From NCBI RefSeq assembly GCF_009789235.1, contig NZ_WSTB01000002.1:248001-312000 (forward strand): a stretch of 64,000 bases of DNA, in the 5' to 3' direction. A model generated the notes under the pieces. That model searched no databases and was not told where the DNA came from. It saw only the letters and a list, made by a program, of their open reading frames with translations. The translations under genes and the position numbers were made by a program. Source of the DNA: Flavobacterium hydrocarbonoxydans (GTDB taxonomy: Bacteria; Bacteroidota; Bacteroidia; Flavobacteriales; Flavobacteriaceae). Below, piece by piece: positions 27,145-36,851 of this stretch (the first letter of the stretch is position 1; every line of letters begins with the position of its first letter).

Positions 27145-28017
27145 TTATGGTTTTGCAACCAAATGATAAATCAAATAATCATCATCGGCTCTAATAGCAA
27201 TGAAAGCAAGAGTTGTTTCCGTTAATTCAACAATCTGAATGTTAGAAAAACTAAAGGCAGAACTAAAATAAGCAGGACCACTTGGATGTAACATTTCTAC
27301 ACCACCATTAAAAATGATTCTGTCATTTTTAGAACCATCTGTAAGGCTAAAATTGAAAGTTCCTGACTTAGTGGTTTTAGTAGTGCTTCCTTCGATAGGA
27401 GAAGTTTGCGTTACAGAAACATTATATCCTTCGTTAAGGTCAAAAGTAACTTCGCCCCAATCTTTGTTTTCCAAACCAGCCCATCCAATATCAGACAGAT
27501 TTGGCCACCATCCATGACCGCTTACGGCAATGTTTTGATAATTGGTAGGTTTTCCGATGAATTCAAGAGGTGCCGTCATGTATAAAACCCAAGTTTTACC
27601 AGCAGCTCCATTAGTCAGCATTCCCCATCTTGGATCTGTTGTAATCGAAGATAAATCTGTTTTTAGAACATTTACAGTTACCGGAGCAGCTTCTACAGAA
27701 CCTCCTCTTGTATAAGCGGTGTAATAAACCGTATATTTTCCTGCGAAAGGAAAAATGATTTTGTCCTCACTTTTATTTGAATGTCCTAATTCACTTCCAT
27801 TAGCATCAACATATCTCCAATACGGAATGATGGTTGGATCTTCGTTCTTTAAAATTACTTCATTATTGTTGGCAGTATTTTGCGTTACCGAAAACTTAAT
27901 ATTTTCCGGGGTAAGCGTTACTGCAGGCAGGCTTTCGCGATCTTCAGTAGCTTCGCATGAAAATAATAATGAGCCAATGGTTACTGCAGCTATTACTATA
28001 TATAGAATACGTTTCAT
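27145..28017 (-). CDS. Surface lipoprotein with PKD-like domain, probable glycan-binding protein
   Basis: This is a 290-aa predicted lipoprotein (lipobox near residue 21, LLFSC) directly downstream of susD. That is the usual position of a surface glycan-binding protein of a SusCD complex. An Ig/PKD-like domain spans about residues 35-118 (ending near VTVNVLK). A second beta-rich domain starts around TDPRWGMLTNGAAGKTWVL and carries exposed aromatics (GHGWWPN, GWAGLENKDWG) that could bind sugar rings. No catalytic motif is seen. It is shorter than the Bacteroides ovatus xyloglucan-binding SGBP-B, so the ligand is inferred only from position. Confidence 0.75.
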   Translation of the reverse strand: MKRILYIVIAAVTIGSLLFSCEATEDRESLPAVTLTPENIKFSVTQNTANNNEVILKNEDPTIIPYWRYVDANGSELGHSNKSEDKIIFPFAGKYTVYYTAYTRGGSVEAAPVTVNVLKTDLSSITTDPRWGMLTNGAAGKTWVLYMTAPLEFIGKPTNYQNIAVSGHGWWPNLSDIGWAGLENKDWGEVTFDLNEGYNVSVTQTSPIEGSTTKTTKSGTFNFSLTDGSKNDRIIFNGGVEMLHPSGPAYFSSAFSFSNIQIVELTETTLAFIAIRADDDYLIYHLVAKP

Positions 28018-28034
28018 AATTTTTTATTTAATAG

Positions 28035-29624
28035 TTAATTCCAACCTGGATTTTGTGAGATAGTACCATTCGAAATCACAACCTGAGATTGTGGTAATGG
28101 GAACCAGCCTAAAGTTTCTGGTCTAAAAGTCACATTAAACTGAGCATCACCCGTATTGTTATCAATAGCAGCTTTAGCTACATCTAAACCTTGTCTGGTT
28201 AAGTCAAAATAACGCAATCCTTCAAGCGCCAATTCTAAACGACGCTCTTCCATAATTACCGATTTAGTAACCGGAATTCTGTGTGAAGTATTTTTGAAAG
28301 CACGGTCACGAACTTTATCAAAACAAGTTTGTGCAAAAGCAGTGTTTCCGCCTAAATTTAACTCAGCAGCCATCAATAATACATCCGCATAACGGATTAC
28401 TGCTAAATCCTGATAGTTATCAATCTGGAAGTTTCCTCCGTTAATTTCAACAATTGCTGTTCCGGCTTCGTTGGTAATAGGGCAATATTTTTTCCAGGAA
28501 TATCCGGTATATTGACGTTGCTCTCTTGCCTGAGGATCAAAATTCAAACCTTCGGCTGCATAATTAATAATAGTAGCATCTCTACGGGTATCACCTGCTT
28601 CATACGCTTCATACAATTCAGGATTCACAGTAGCTCCACCCCATCCTGTAGCATATCTTCCGATACTTCCGCCACGAGGTGCGATATTTACCTGAAAACG
28701 GTTTCCTTCGTGTAAATCCCAGTTTCCTTTTCCTGAACCATTAAAACGAATAGCCCAAACCATCTCCGTATTACCTTCCTGAGCAAAATTTTCGAAAGAA
28801 GCAGCTACCCAAAGATTTGCATAATCTGCAATTAATCCGTGTCCACTGTTGCTTACAGCATCGTTGATGTAGGTAACAGCCTGCGCTTTTGTCACCACAC
28901 CAGCCAAATCAGCTTTTTTGTAATAATCTGTATAGAACAAAAATGTTCTGGCCAAATAAGCTTCTGCAGCCCATTTTGTAATACGTCCGTAATTAGCATT
29001 TCCTACTTGTGAGTAATTTTCGTTTCCTAAATTATCCGCAGCAAATTTTAAATCACTTGCAATTAAAGCGTATGTAACTTCAGGTGCCAGTCTTGGTAAT
29101 TCGAATTCGCTAGCTGTAATCGTATGATCTAACGGAACAATATCTCCAAACATTTTGGCTGCCTGAAAATGAAAGTGTGCTCTCAGGAAACGAGCTTCTG
29201 CTTCGTATTTTGTTTTCAAAGCTGTTTCTGAACCCCAGTTTACTTTATCTAAATTTTCTAATAAGATATTGGCTCTGTAAATTCCTAAATACGAATTGGT
29301 CCAGATGCTGGCATTCATATCCTTATCGATCGTGTATAAAAAACGATCCCATTCTAAATCTCCGGCCGGATCCGCAATACCAAATCCTCCAAAACAATCA
29401 TCAGATGCCTGCTCACTAACCAACAAAGGTCCTCCGTAAGCTTCACGCTGCAACACATCATAAACCGCTACTAAACCTTCAAAAGCATCTTTTGGCGTTT
29501 TATAAAAATTTTCAGTCACCTTATCTGTGTAAGGCTCATTATCTAAAAAGTCATCCGAACAAGCTCCTAAGACTAATAAGCTCGACAGTGCTACTAATTT
29601 TATATATTTTTTCATCGTTTTCAT
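28035..29624 (-). CDS. SusD/RagB family nutrient-binding outer membrane lipoprotein
   Basis: This is the extracellular lid of the SusCD importer, which binds oligosaccharide and closes over the TonB-dependent channel. The 529-aa product has a lipobox cysteine in LVLGACSDDFLD, the classic SusD N-terminus. TPR-like helices follow, including RFLRAHFHFQAAKMFGDIV. The C-terminal SusD motif EERRLELALEGLRYFDLTR is intact. The start lies 3 bp after the SusC stop, so the pair is co-translated. The ATG of MKTMKK is used here; the ATG three codons later (MKKYIK) is an equally good start. Ligand specificity, probably xyloglucan fragments, is from context. Confidence 0.95.
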   Translation of the reverse strand: MKTMKKYIKLVALSSLLVLGACSDDFLDNEPYTDKVTENFYKTPKDAFEGLVAVYDVLQREAYGGPLLVSEQASDDCFGGFGIADPAGDLEWDRFLYTIDKDMNASIWTNSYLGIYRANILLENLDKVNWGSETALKTKYEAEARFLRAHFHFQAAKMFGDIVPLDHTITASEFELPRLAPEVTYALIASDLKFAADNLGNENYSQVGNANYGRITKWAAEAYLARTFLFYTDYYKKADLAGVVTKAQAVTYINDAVSNSGHGLIADYANLWVAASFENFAQEGNTEMVWAIRFNGSGKGNWDLHEGNRFQVNIAPRGGSIGRYATGWGGATVNPELYEAYEAGDTRRDATIINYAAEGLNFDPQAREQRQYTGYSWKKYCPITNEAGTAIVEINGGNFQIDNYQDLAVIRYADVLLMAAELNLGGNTAFAQTCFDKVRDRAFKNTSHRIPVTKSVIMEERRLELALEGLRYFDLTRQGLDVAKAAIDNNTGDAQFNVTFRPETLGWFPLPQSQVVISNGTISQNPGWN

Positions 29625-29627
29625 AAA

Positions 29628-32600
29628 TTAAAAGTTAACATTCAGACCCATCATGTAGGTTCTTGGCTGTGGATAAAATCCAACATCAACACCTTTTGCC
29701 CATGATTGATTAACATTCCCGAATCCAATTTCCGGATCCATTCCCTGGTATTTGGTAAAAGTGTAAAGGTTATTAGCCGCTACATACAATCTGAATTTAC
29801 TGAAGTAATTTAAGTTGCCTGTCAATTTTACTAAATCACATCCAATGGTAAGACTCTTGATTCTGAAGAAATCTGCATTTTGAATGTATAAGTCTGAAAA
29901 CTTAGTGTAATTTCCGTTAGGATCAGTCCCGTAAGTTACTCTTGGTACTGTGTTTGAAGTTCCTTCAGAAGTCCATCTGTTTAAAACATCCGTTGTGTTG
30001 TTTGTGTAAGCACGTGTTGGATCGTGAACGCCAAAAGCATTTTGGTTACCCGCTACACCATACGTATAGATAGAGAAATCGAAAGCTTTGTAAGACAAGT
30101 CGAAGTTAAAACCATACATAACGTCTGGGTTTGGGTTTCCGATTTTAGTCTTGTCATTAGCATCAATTTTTCCGTCACCATTTAAGTCAACAAAACGTAC
30201 ATCACCTGGCTGTGCATTTGGCTGAACACCTGCTGCAACTTCAGTTGAATTCTGAAAAATACCGTCTGTTTTTAATCCGTAGAAATACCCCATTGGCTGT
30301 CCTACTTCCACACGGTTCATCTCGTCTAAACCTTGAAATAACATATTCGATTCTCCGTGAATAATTCCTTCGTTGTTCGCGATTCTAAGCACTTTGTTTT
30401 CGTTATGCGAAAGATTTGCATTTAAAGATAAATTCCAGTCCTCTCCAATTTTTGTACGGTATCCTAAAGCAAATTCAAAACCTTTATTGCTTACATCTCC
30501 ACCATTAATATAAGGAGGCAATGCTCCTGCATAAGTAGGGATCGAAGCCAGTACTAACCAGTCTTTGGTTTTTTTATCGTAATAGTCAAATGTTAAAGTA
30601 AAATTATTGAAAATAGTAGCATCAAAACCAAAATCTAACTGCTCTGAAGTTTCCCATTTTAAGTTACGATCTGATAATTGATCAGGGCTAGAACCTACTA
30701 ATAAAGTTTCGTCACCTGTTCCGAAATGGTAGTTTTTATCTACAGAACTTACTGTTGACATATAAGCAAATCTTCTGGCAAACTGATCATTACCATTTTG
30801 TCCCCAACTTGCTCTAAGTTTAAAGTTATTTACCACGTTGCTCTCTGGGAAGAAATCGCGGTCAACGTTCCAACCTGCAGAAAACGAAGGAAAAATAGCG
30901 TATCTGTTGTTTGGTCCAAACTCAGAAGATCCGTCTCTACGAACTGTTGCTGAAAATAAATATTTATCATCATAATCGTATAACAAACGTCCGAAATAAG
31001 ACTGAATAGCATAATCTCTACGATCACCTCTTACCACATTTGATGTCTGATCTTTTGCATTTGTTAAGTAAGCGTGTTCAAAATCATCAAAGATTAAATT
31101 TCTACCTGTACCTTCCATATAATCAGAAGTATTCTTTTTGGCAGAAGTTCCAACCAATACATCAAAATGGTGAATACCATCAAGAGCTCCTTTGTATTGA
31201 ATCGTGTTTTCAAAAATCCAACCCAAAGATTTAGTAGAACTTTGTGTAACACTGGAAACCGTATTGTTATCTGTTGTAGAAAGAGAGTAAACTGGTCTAA
31301 ACGAACGGTAATTACTATCTGTCATATCTACACCATAACTGGTTCTGAAGGTGAAATTTTTAAGAAATTTTAATTCTGCAAAAATATTCCCTACATAACG
31401 GTTTGTTTTGCTTTGATTAAAATTATTATAATACAATGAAGCCAAAGGGTTACTGATATCTGCAGAGATAATAGAATGTGCAAAATCGCCATTCGCATCA
31501 TAAGCAGCATCAATAGGTGCGGCATTCAGGAAACTTCTGATACCATTGCTGTAAATTCCGTCATCAGCAATACCTGAGTTTTTAACATTGGCAAACGAAA
31601 AATTTTCCCCCACTTTTAAGCGTCCTTCAATAACTTCCGAAGTTGAGTTTACATTAAAAGTAATACGATCGTATTGCGATTGATTGCTTTGACCGCCAAT
31701 CATACCTTCTTGTCCGTAGTAAGACAAACCAGTAGCAATAGTCGATTTTTTATCACCTCCGGTAATCAAAAGAGAGTGATTTTGTTTTATAGCTCCTTCA
31801 TTAAATAAATCTTCCTGCCAATCGTGATTAGGCAATGAAGCAATTTGCTGAGCAGAATATAAAGGTGTATATCCTGAGTTTACACGCGCTTCGTTCATGA
31901 TGGTCGTGTACTCCTGCGTGTTTAATAAATCTAGTTTTTTCGCAACCTGCTGAAAACCCGTATAACTGTTAAGTGACACATTTATTTTTCCGTCTTTTCC
32001 TTTTTTGGTTGTAACCAAAATAACTCCATTTGCAGCTCTTGCCCCATAAATAGAGGAAGCCGAAGCATCTTTTAGGATATCGACTCTTTCGATAGCCGAA
32101 GGATCCAGGTAGCCAATTCCGTTATCTACTACAACACCATCCACTACATAAAGCGGATCACTGTTTCCAGCTGTACCTGCACCACGAATGTTTACGACCA
32201 TTCCTGCTCCCGGTTGTCCTGAAGATGAAGTAACCGAAACCCCTGAAGCCTGTCCCTGTAATGCGTTTACAGCATCAATACTGGCAACATTCTGAATATC
32301 TTTTCCGGATACTAATGATGCTGCAGCCGTGTTCACTTTCTTCTTTTGTGTTCCGTATCCGATAACGACAATTTCTTTAAGTTCATTAGATTCGGTTTGT
32401 AATACAACATTGATTGTTTTTTGAGTACCAACAGTAATTTTTTGAGTTTTAAAACCCATAAAACTAAATACTAATACATCCCCTGCTTTTGCTTCTAATT
32501 TGTAATATCCGTCAAAATCAGTGGCTGCACTTGCCTTTGATCCTTGCACCATAACTGTGGCACCGGGAACGCCCATACCATCTTCTACTGATGTTACATT

Positions 32601-32717
32601 TCCGCTTACAGTATTCGTCTGCCCCTGGGCAAAACCGGACTGTATCGCAAAAACGCTTAGCAACAGCGCCATACAGAACTGAAGCAACGTTATTTTAATA
32701 CAATAGTTACTTTTCAT
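29628..32717 (-). CDS. SusC/RagA family TonB-linked outer membrane transporter
   Basis: This is the TonB-dependent channel that imports oligosaccharides into the periplasm. The 1029-aa product has a signal peptide (about residues 1-30, QSGFAQ). A carboxypeptidase-D regulatory-like domain (VSGNVTSVEDGMGVPGATV...) is followed by a TonB-box-like stretch (EIVVIGYGTQKK) at about residues 114-125. The plug domain contains the SusC signature around ADPLYVVDG-type residues (NSDPLYVVDGVVVD). The rest is a 22-strand barrel ending in an aromatic residue (GLNVNF). No extra signalling domain for an anti-sigma factor is present, in line with control by the NUDIX regulator instead. Confidence 0.96.
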   Translation of the reverse strand: MKSNYCIKITLLQFCMALLLSVFAIQSGFAQGQTNTVSGNVTSVEDGMGVPGATVMVQGSKASAATDFDGYYKLEAKAGDVLVFSFMGFKTQKITVGTQKTINVVLQTESNELKEIVVIGYGTQKKKVNTAAASLVSGKDIQNVASIDAVNALQGQASGVSVTSSSGQPGAGMVVNIRGAGTAGNSDPLYVVDGVVVDNGIGYLDPSAIERVDILKDASASSIYGARAANGVILVTTKKGKDGKINVSLNSYTGFQQVAKKLDLLNTQEYTTIMNEARVNSGYTPLYSAQQIASLPNHDWQEDLFNEGAIKQNHSLLITGGDKKSTIATGLSYYGQEGMIGGQSNQSQYDRITFNVNSTSEVIEGRLKVGENFSFANVKNSGIADDGIYSNGIRSFLNAAPIDAAYDANGDFAHSIISADISNPLASLYYNNFNQSKTNRYVGNIFAELKFLKNFTFRTSYGVDMTDSNYRSFRPVYSLSTTDNNTVSSVTQSSTKSLGWIFENTIQYKGALDGIHHFDVLVGTSAKKNTSDYMEGTGRNLIFDDFEHAYLTNAKDQTSNVVRGDRRDYAIQSYFGRLLYDYDDKYLFSATVRRDGSSEFGPNNRYAIFPSFSAGWNVDRDFFPESNVVNNFKLRASWGQNGNDQFARRFAYMSTVSSVDKNYHFGTGDETLLVGSSPDQLSDRNLKWETSEQLDFGFDATIFNNFTLTFDYYDKKTKDWLVLASIPTYAGALPPYINGGDVSNKGFEFALGYRTKIGEDWNLSLNANLSHNENKVLRIANNEGIIHGESNMLFQGLDEMNRVEVGQPMGYFYGLKTDGIFQNSTEVAAGVQPNAQPGDVRFVDLNGDGKIDANDKTKIGNPNPDVMYGFNFDLSYKAFDFSIYTYGVAGNQNAFGVHDPTRAYTNNTTDVLNRWTSEGTSNTVPRVTYGTDPNGNYTKFSDLYIQNADFFRIKSLTIGCDLVKLTGNLNYFSKFRLYVAANNLYTFTKYQGMDPEIGFGNVNQSWAKGVDVGFYPQPRTYMMGLNVNF

Positions 32718-32764
32718 AATAATTAAAAAATTTGGTTAAGTTTAAGTTGTGATTGTTAATCTAA

Positions 32765-34084
32765 TTAATAAGCATTCGAAATAATTTGTTCAAATAATTC
32801 TTGTCTACCACTGGTTGGTTTAGGTTCTCCACTTGCACGTGCTATTTTGCTAAGATCTTCCAGAGAAAGTTCTCCGTTTTCGAACTTAGCTCCGTTGCCG
32901 CCGTCAAATGATCCGTAACGCTCTGTGCGTAATTTTCTGTAATTCGTATTTTGTAAAATGTGATCTGCGCAGATTAATCCTCTTGCAAAAACATCCATTC
33001 CTGAAATGTGTGCAATAAATTTGTCTTCAAGATCGATTGAGTTTCTTCTTACTTTCGCATCAAAGTTTACTCCACCACCCTGAATTCCGCCGCCTTCCAG
33101 AATCACTAACATCGCCTGAGTAACTTCCTGAAGATTGATCGGGAATTGGTCAGTATCCCAGCCATTTTGGTAATCACCACGGTTGGCATCAATACTTCCT
33201 AACATTCCGGCATCAACAGCAACCTGTAATTCATGTTCGAAAGAGTGACCTGCAAGTGTTGCATGGTTCACTTCAAGATTTAATTTAAAATCATTCTGAA
33301 GTCCGTATTTATTGATGAATCCTAATGAAGTAGCCGCATCAAAATCATATTGATGTTTGGTAGGTTCCATTGGTTTTGGCTCGATAAGGAAGTTTCCTTT
33401 AAAACCTTCTTTACGGGCATAATCTTTACAAGTATTTAAGAATCTTCCTAAGTGGTCCAATTCTCTTTTCATGTCTGTGTTTAGTAAACTCATGTAGCCT
33501 TCACGTCCTCCCCAGAAAACATAATTTTCTCCGCCAAGTGCAATAGTAGCATCAATAGCGATTTTTGCCTGAGCTCCTGCATACGCAACCACATCAAAAT
33601 TTGGGTTGGTTGCAGCACCGTTCATATAACGTGGATTACTGAACAGGTTTGAAGTTCCCCACAACAATTTAATTCCAGACTCTTGCTGTTTTTGTTTTGC
33701 ATATTCAACCATAGTCTGAATACGGGTCTCAAATTCAGCCAAAGTTGGTGCATCATCCACAACATCTACATCATGAAAACAATAATAAGGCAAACCTAAT
33801 TTTGTCATAAATTCAAAAGCCGCGTCCATTTTGTCTTTAGCTCTTAAAATGACATTTTCATTTTTATCCCATGCAAATGTTTCTGTCGAAGCTCCAAAAG
33901 GATCACCACCTGTATTACATAGCGTATGCCAGTAAGCCATTGAAAAACGCAAATGTTCTTTTAATGTTTTTCCTGCCACGACACGATTTTCATCATACCA
34001 TTTAAATGCTAGTGGGTTATCACTTTCTCTTCCTTCGAACTTAATTGTATCGATGTTTTTAAAATATTGATTCGTTGTGCTCAT
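32765..34084 (-). CDS. xylA: Xylose isomerase
   Basis: XylA converts D-xylose to D-xylulose in the cytosol, using divalent metals. At 439 aa it has the length of the large (class II) family. Catalytic and metal-binding segments are recognisable: [12 protein letters not shown] with the catalytic His, FWGGREGY, a Glu in [32 protein letters not shown], and SIDANRGD. It starts 2 bp after the xylulokinase stop, and susC begins 47 bp further on. Xylose catabolism is therefore at the promoter-proximal end of the locus. This links xylose released by GH31, GH3 and GH39 to central metabolism. Confidence 0.97.
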   Translation of the reverse strand: MSTTNQYFKNIDTIKFEGRESDNPLAFKWYDENRVVAGKTLKEHLRFSMAYWHTLCNTGGDPFGASTETFAWDKNENVILRAKDKMDAAFEFMTKLGLPYYCFHDVDVVDDAPTLAEFETRIQTMVEYAKQKQQESGIKLLWGTSNLFSNPRYMNGAATNPNFDVVAYAGAQAKIAIDATIALGGENYVFWGGREGYMSLLNTDMKRELDHLGRFLNTCKDYARKEGFKGNFLIEPKPMEPTKHQYDFDAATSLGFINKYGLQNDFKLNLEVNHATLAGHSFEHELQVAVDAGMLGSIDANRGDYQNGWDTDQFPINLQEVTQAMLVILEGGGIQGGGVNFDAKVRRNSIDLEDKFIAHISGMDVFARGLICADHILQNTNYRKLRTERYGSFDGGNGAKFENGELSLEDLSKIARASGEPKPTSGRQELFEQIISNAY

Positions 34085-34086
34085 TC

Positions 34087-35580
34087 TTATTGTTCTATTT
34101 TAATATGATTTTTCCATTCCTGATATAAATCCTGATATTGAGACGTCAGGATTTTGTTCGGTTCAATTCGGTCTAAACATTGCAATCCTGAGAAAGCTTC
34201 TTTAAGCGAATTGTAGTATCCTAAACCGTAAGCAGCGCCTCTTGCCGCTCCTTCGGCTCCTGAAGTATTGTATAATTCTAAAGTAGTTTGTGTAGTATTG
34301 GTAAAGATTTCTCTAAAAACAGGACTTAAAAAAAGATTCGAATTCCCTGCTCTCACCACTTTTCCTGAAACTCCGACTTCTTTCATTACATCAAAACCAT
34401 AGTTCATGGCAAACACGATTCCTTCGCAAGCCGCACGAACCAAATGTGAGGACTGATGAATGTTGAAGTTTAAATTTTGAATTCCTGATGTTGCATTTTT
34501 GTTATTAAAAATACGCTCAACACCATTCCCGAAAGGGTAAAAACGAAGGCCTTCGCTTCCTGCTGCTACTTTTGCAGCTTCGGCATTTAGTTTTTCGTAC
34601 GCAATTAATTCAGAGCGGTCAACCGACATGATTTTGCGTAACCACTGGTATAAAATTCCCGAACCGTTAATGCAAACCATAACACCGTTGCGCTTTTCGA
34701 TTTCGGTACTGTTAACATGCAAAAAAGTATTGATTCTGTTTTGTTTGTCGTAAGCATCCTGATCGCTTACGGCATAAACCACTGCCGAAGTTCCGGCTGT
34801 TGTAGCAATTTCACCAGGTTTCAAAACATTTAATGACAAAGCGTTGTTGGGTTGATCACCTCCGCGATACGTTATTTTTGCATCGGGATTTACGCCTAAT
34901 TCCTGCGCAATTGCCGAGTGAATAGTAGCCTGAATTCCAAAATTGGAAACGATTTCAGGAACAATTTCTGAGGAAAGTCCCATTTGAGATAGAATTTCAG
35001 TTGCCAATTTTCCTTCTGAGAAGTTCCATAAAGCCGCTTCTGATAATCCTGAAGTACTTATTTGTGCTACGCCTGATAATTTTGCTGCTATAAAATCGCC
35101 CGGAAGCATCATATATTTAGCTTTTGCAAAAATTTCCGGCTGATTATCTTTTACCCATTTTAGTTTTGAAGCCGTAAAATTTCCCGGACTTCCTAAAATT
35201 TGTCGCTGAGAATTTTCAGCACCCATTTTATTATAAATTTCATCCCCAATAATAGCAGCACGGCTGTCACACCAAATAATCGAAGAACGAACAGGATTCA
35301 AATTTTCATCGGTTAAAACCAAACCGTGCATTTGATACGCAATTCCAATTCCGGCAATTTTTTTTAAATCAATGTCAGATTTAGTTCCCAATTGTTTGAT
35401 TCCGTCCTTAACATATTGCCACCATGATTCCGGGTCTTGTTCAGCCCAGCCAAATTTTGGCGCATTGATTGGCATTTCAAAATCAGGAACGCTAACAGCA
35501 CCAATAGTCGCTCCTTTTTCCGGATCGAATACCGATAATTTAATGGATGAGCTTCCTAAATCTATTCCTAAAAAAAGCAT
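34087..35580 (-). CDS. xylB: Xylulokinase (FGGY family)
   Basis: XylB phosphorylates D-xylulose to xylulose-5-phosphate, feeding the pentose phosphate pathway. The chosen ATG at 35580 gives [18 protein letters not shown], the standard FGGY-kinase N-terminal phosphate-binding motif, and a 497-aa product. An in-frame ATG at 35619 would add 13 residues that other family members do not usually have. Further family blocks are [20 protein letters not shown], the nucleotide-binding [12 protein letters not shown], and [12 protein letters not shown]. It is the first gene of the locus. The predicted leader from the promoter is about 80 nt. Other FGGY sugars are possible, but adjacency to xylA makes xylulose clear. 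Confidence 0.95.
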   Translation of the reverse strand: MLFLGIDLGSSSIKLSVFDPEKGATIGAVSVPDFEMPINAPKFGWAEQDPESWWQYVKDGIKQLGTKSDIDLKKIAGIGIAYQMHGLVLTDENLNPVRSSIIWCDSRAAIIGDEIYNKMGAENSQRQILGSPGNFTASKLKWVKDNQPEIFAKAKYMMLPGDFIAAKLSGVAQISTSGLSEAALWNFSEGKLATEILSQMGLSSEIVPEIVSNFGIQATIHSAIAQELGVNPDAKITYRGGDQPNNALSLNVLKPGEIATTAGTSAVVYAVSDQDAYDKQNRINTFLHVNSTEIEKRNGVMVCINGSGILYQWLRKIMSVDRSELIAYEKLNAEAAKVAAGSEGLRFYPFGNGVERIFNNKNATSGIQNLNFNIHQSSHLVRAACEGIVFAMNYGFDVMKEVGVSGKVVRAGNSNLFLSPVFREIFTNTTQTTLELYNTSGAEGAARGAAYGLGYYNSLKEAFSGLQCLDRIEPNKILTSQYQDLYQEWKNHIKIEQ

Positions 35581-35624
35581 TTGTGGTATTGTATTAATTA
35601 AACTATTCTTTAGTAGCATTTTAA

Positions 35625-35669
35625 CTTATAGTCAAAATGAATTTATCTTATGGTTAATTTGACTACAAG
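35625..35669. promoter_or_regulatory. Putative operator of the xyloglucan/xylose locus
   Basis: CTTATAGTCAAA (35625-35636) and TTTGACTACAAG (35658-35669) are inverted repeats matching in 11 of 12 positions, with centres 33 bp apart. The right arm overlaps the -7 element of the predicted promoter and the left arm lies in the early transcribed region. This is well placed for a dimeric repressor. The divergent NUDIX regulator is the natural candidate to bind it. Confidence 0.6.
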
Positions 35670-35697
35670 TGTAAAACATTTTTTCTGTATTAACAAA
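35666..35697 (-). promoter_or_regulatory. Promoter of the xyloglucan/xylose operon
   Basis: On the minus strand TTTG (35694-35697) is followed after exactly 20 bp by TACACTTG (35666-35673), which matches TAnnTTTG in all but one defined position. It points into xylB. Transcription should begin near 35659. Confidence 0.6.
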
Positions 35698-35872
35698 ATA
35701 TTAGGGTTAAATTTTTGCATTTACAGCCAATAGGGATTTCTTTTTATTAATATCATAAAATATCGGGCAAAACCTTTAATTTTTTTATTGAAAAAATATC
35801 ATTTTAGAATTTTGACAGTCAGTTATTTAAGAATAAATAGTTTACAACCGAAAAATTATCGATTGACCAATC

Positions 35873-35887
35873 TTTTGATTATCAAAA
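35873..35887. promoter_or_regulatory. 15-bp palindrome upstream of the NUDIX regulator
   Basis: TTTTGAT-T-ATCAAAA is a perfect palindrome 85 bp before the regulator ATG. It shares only a TTTGA/TCAAA core with the xylB operator, so it may be a second or unrelated site. Nothing else stands out in the rest of the 391-bp divergent gap. Confidence 0.35.
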
Positions 35888-35971
35888 AATTGCTGTTTAA
35901 AAAAAATATAAAGCCTTAATAATTTCAAGTATTCATTTTATTTATTTAATTTGTCTTAAATTTTATATAAT

Positions 35972-36688
35972 ATGGTTAAAATTGAGGATGAAGATTCTGT
36001 CTTAAAAAATGAGCATTCGGCAATGAATGCCATTACAATTGACTGTGTTATATTTGGTTTCGACAAAGGAAGTCTGGAAGTACTTTTAGTACAACACGGA
36101 GAAGGTATCAGTAAAGGAAAATGGGGACTTCCCGGAGGTTGGATCTTAAAAAAAGAAAGCACCGATGACGCAGCGCATCGATTATTGAATGAACTTACCG
36201 GTCTGGATAATATTTACCTGGAGCAACTAAAAGCTTTTGGAGATCCCGATCGTTTTCCGCTAAGACGTGTTATAACAATAGGATATTATGCGCTGGTAAA
36301 AAGAGAAGATTATAACATTAAAGCCGGTTTTACAGCTTCTGACGCCAAATGGTATAAAATAAACAGCATCCCGGATTTAATTTACGACCACAACGAAATT
36401 TTAGCCTACAGCATAAAACAGCTACAAAACAGAGTCCGACAGGCTCCTATTGGGTTTAATCTTTTGCCTGAAAAATTTACTTTATTACAATTAATGCATT
36501 TATATGAAGAAGTTTTAGGAATCGAAATGGATAAATCCAATTTTAGACGAAAAATTCTACACATGAAACTACTGGTTGCACTTGACGAAAAACAGCAGGA
36601 TGTTTCGCACCGGGCGGCAAAATTATTCAAATTCGACCCTGAAATCTATACCAAACTGACTGAAAAAGGATTCAATTTTGAATTTTAA
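35972..36688 (+). CDS. NUDIX-type (AraR/NrtR-like) transcriptional regulator
   Basis: This is a 238-aa cytosolic DNA-binding protein with an N-terminal NUDIX fold and a C-terminal winged helix. The NUDIX box region GGWILKKESTDDAAHRLLNELTGL (residues 55-78) keeps the spacing but lacks the usual REUxEE metal-binding pair (RLLNEL instead), so it probably senses rather than hydrolyses. The C-terminal part from about residue 155 (FTLLQLMHLYEEVLG...FRRKIL) is the winged helix of this regulator group. The Bacteroides thetaiotaomicron AraR protein, a pentose-responsive repressor, has the same layout. Its divergent position at the xylB promoter suggests it responds to xylose or a derivative. The ligand is inferred. 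Confidence 0.88.
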   Translation: MVKIEDEDSVLKNEHSAMNAITIDCVIFGFDKGSLEVLLVQHGEGISKGKWGLPGGWILKKESTDDAAHRLLNELTGLDNIYLEQLKAFGDPDRFPLRRVITIGYYALVKREDYNIKAGFTASDAKWYKINSIPDLIYDHNEILAYSIKQLQNRVRQAPIGFNLLPEKFTLLQLMHLYEEVLGIEMDKSNFRRKILHMKLLVALDEKQQDVSHRAAKLFKFDPEIYTKLTEKGFNFEF

Positions 36689-36753
36689 AAATAGTTTTAA
36701 AACTCAAATTCTAACAAAGATTCATCTTCATTCCAGAATCCAAAACTTTGCGT

Positions 36754-36761
36754 TATCTTTG
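36754..36761 (+). promoter_or_regulatory. Putative -7 element of lepA
   Basis: TATCTTTG matches TAnnTTTG and lies 90 bp before the lepA ATG. No clear upstream TTG box is at the expected distance. Confidence 0.4.
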
Positions 36762-36851
36762 CGCCTTAATAACACGCTCTAAAGCAATTGCTACAGAGCA
36801 TATTCATACCCGGAAATTACTAAATCTCAATAAGAGAATTGACATATTAAA

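Noticed and set aside
35581..35619. Upstream ATG for xylulokinase
   Set aside because: It adds 13 residues before the LGIDLGSS motif that FGGY kinases normally begin with; kept only as an alternative.
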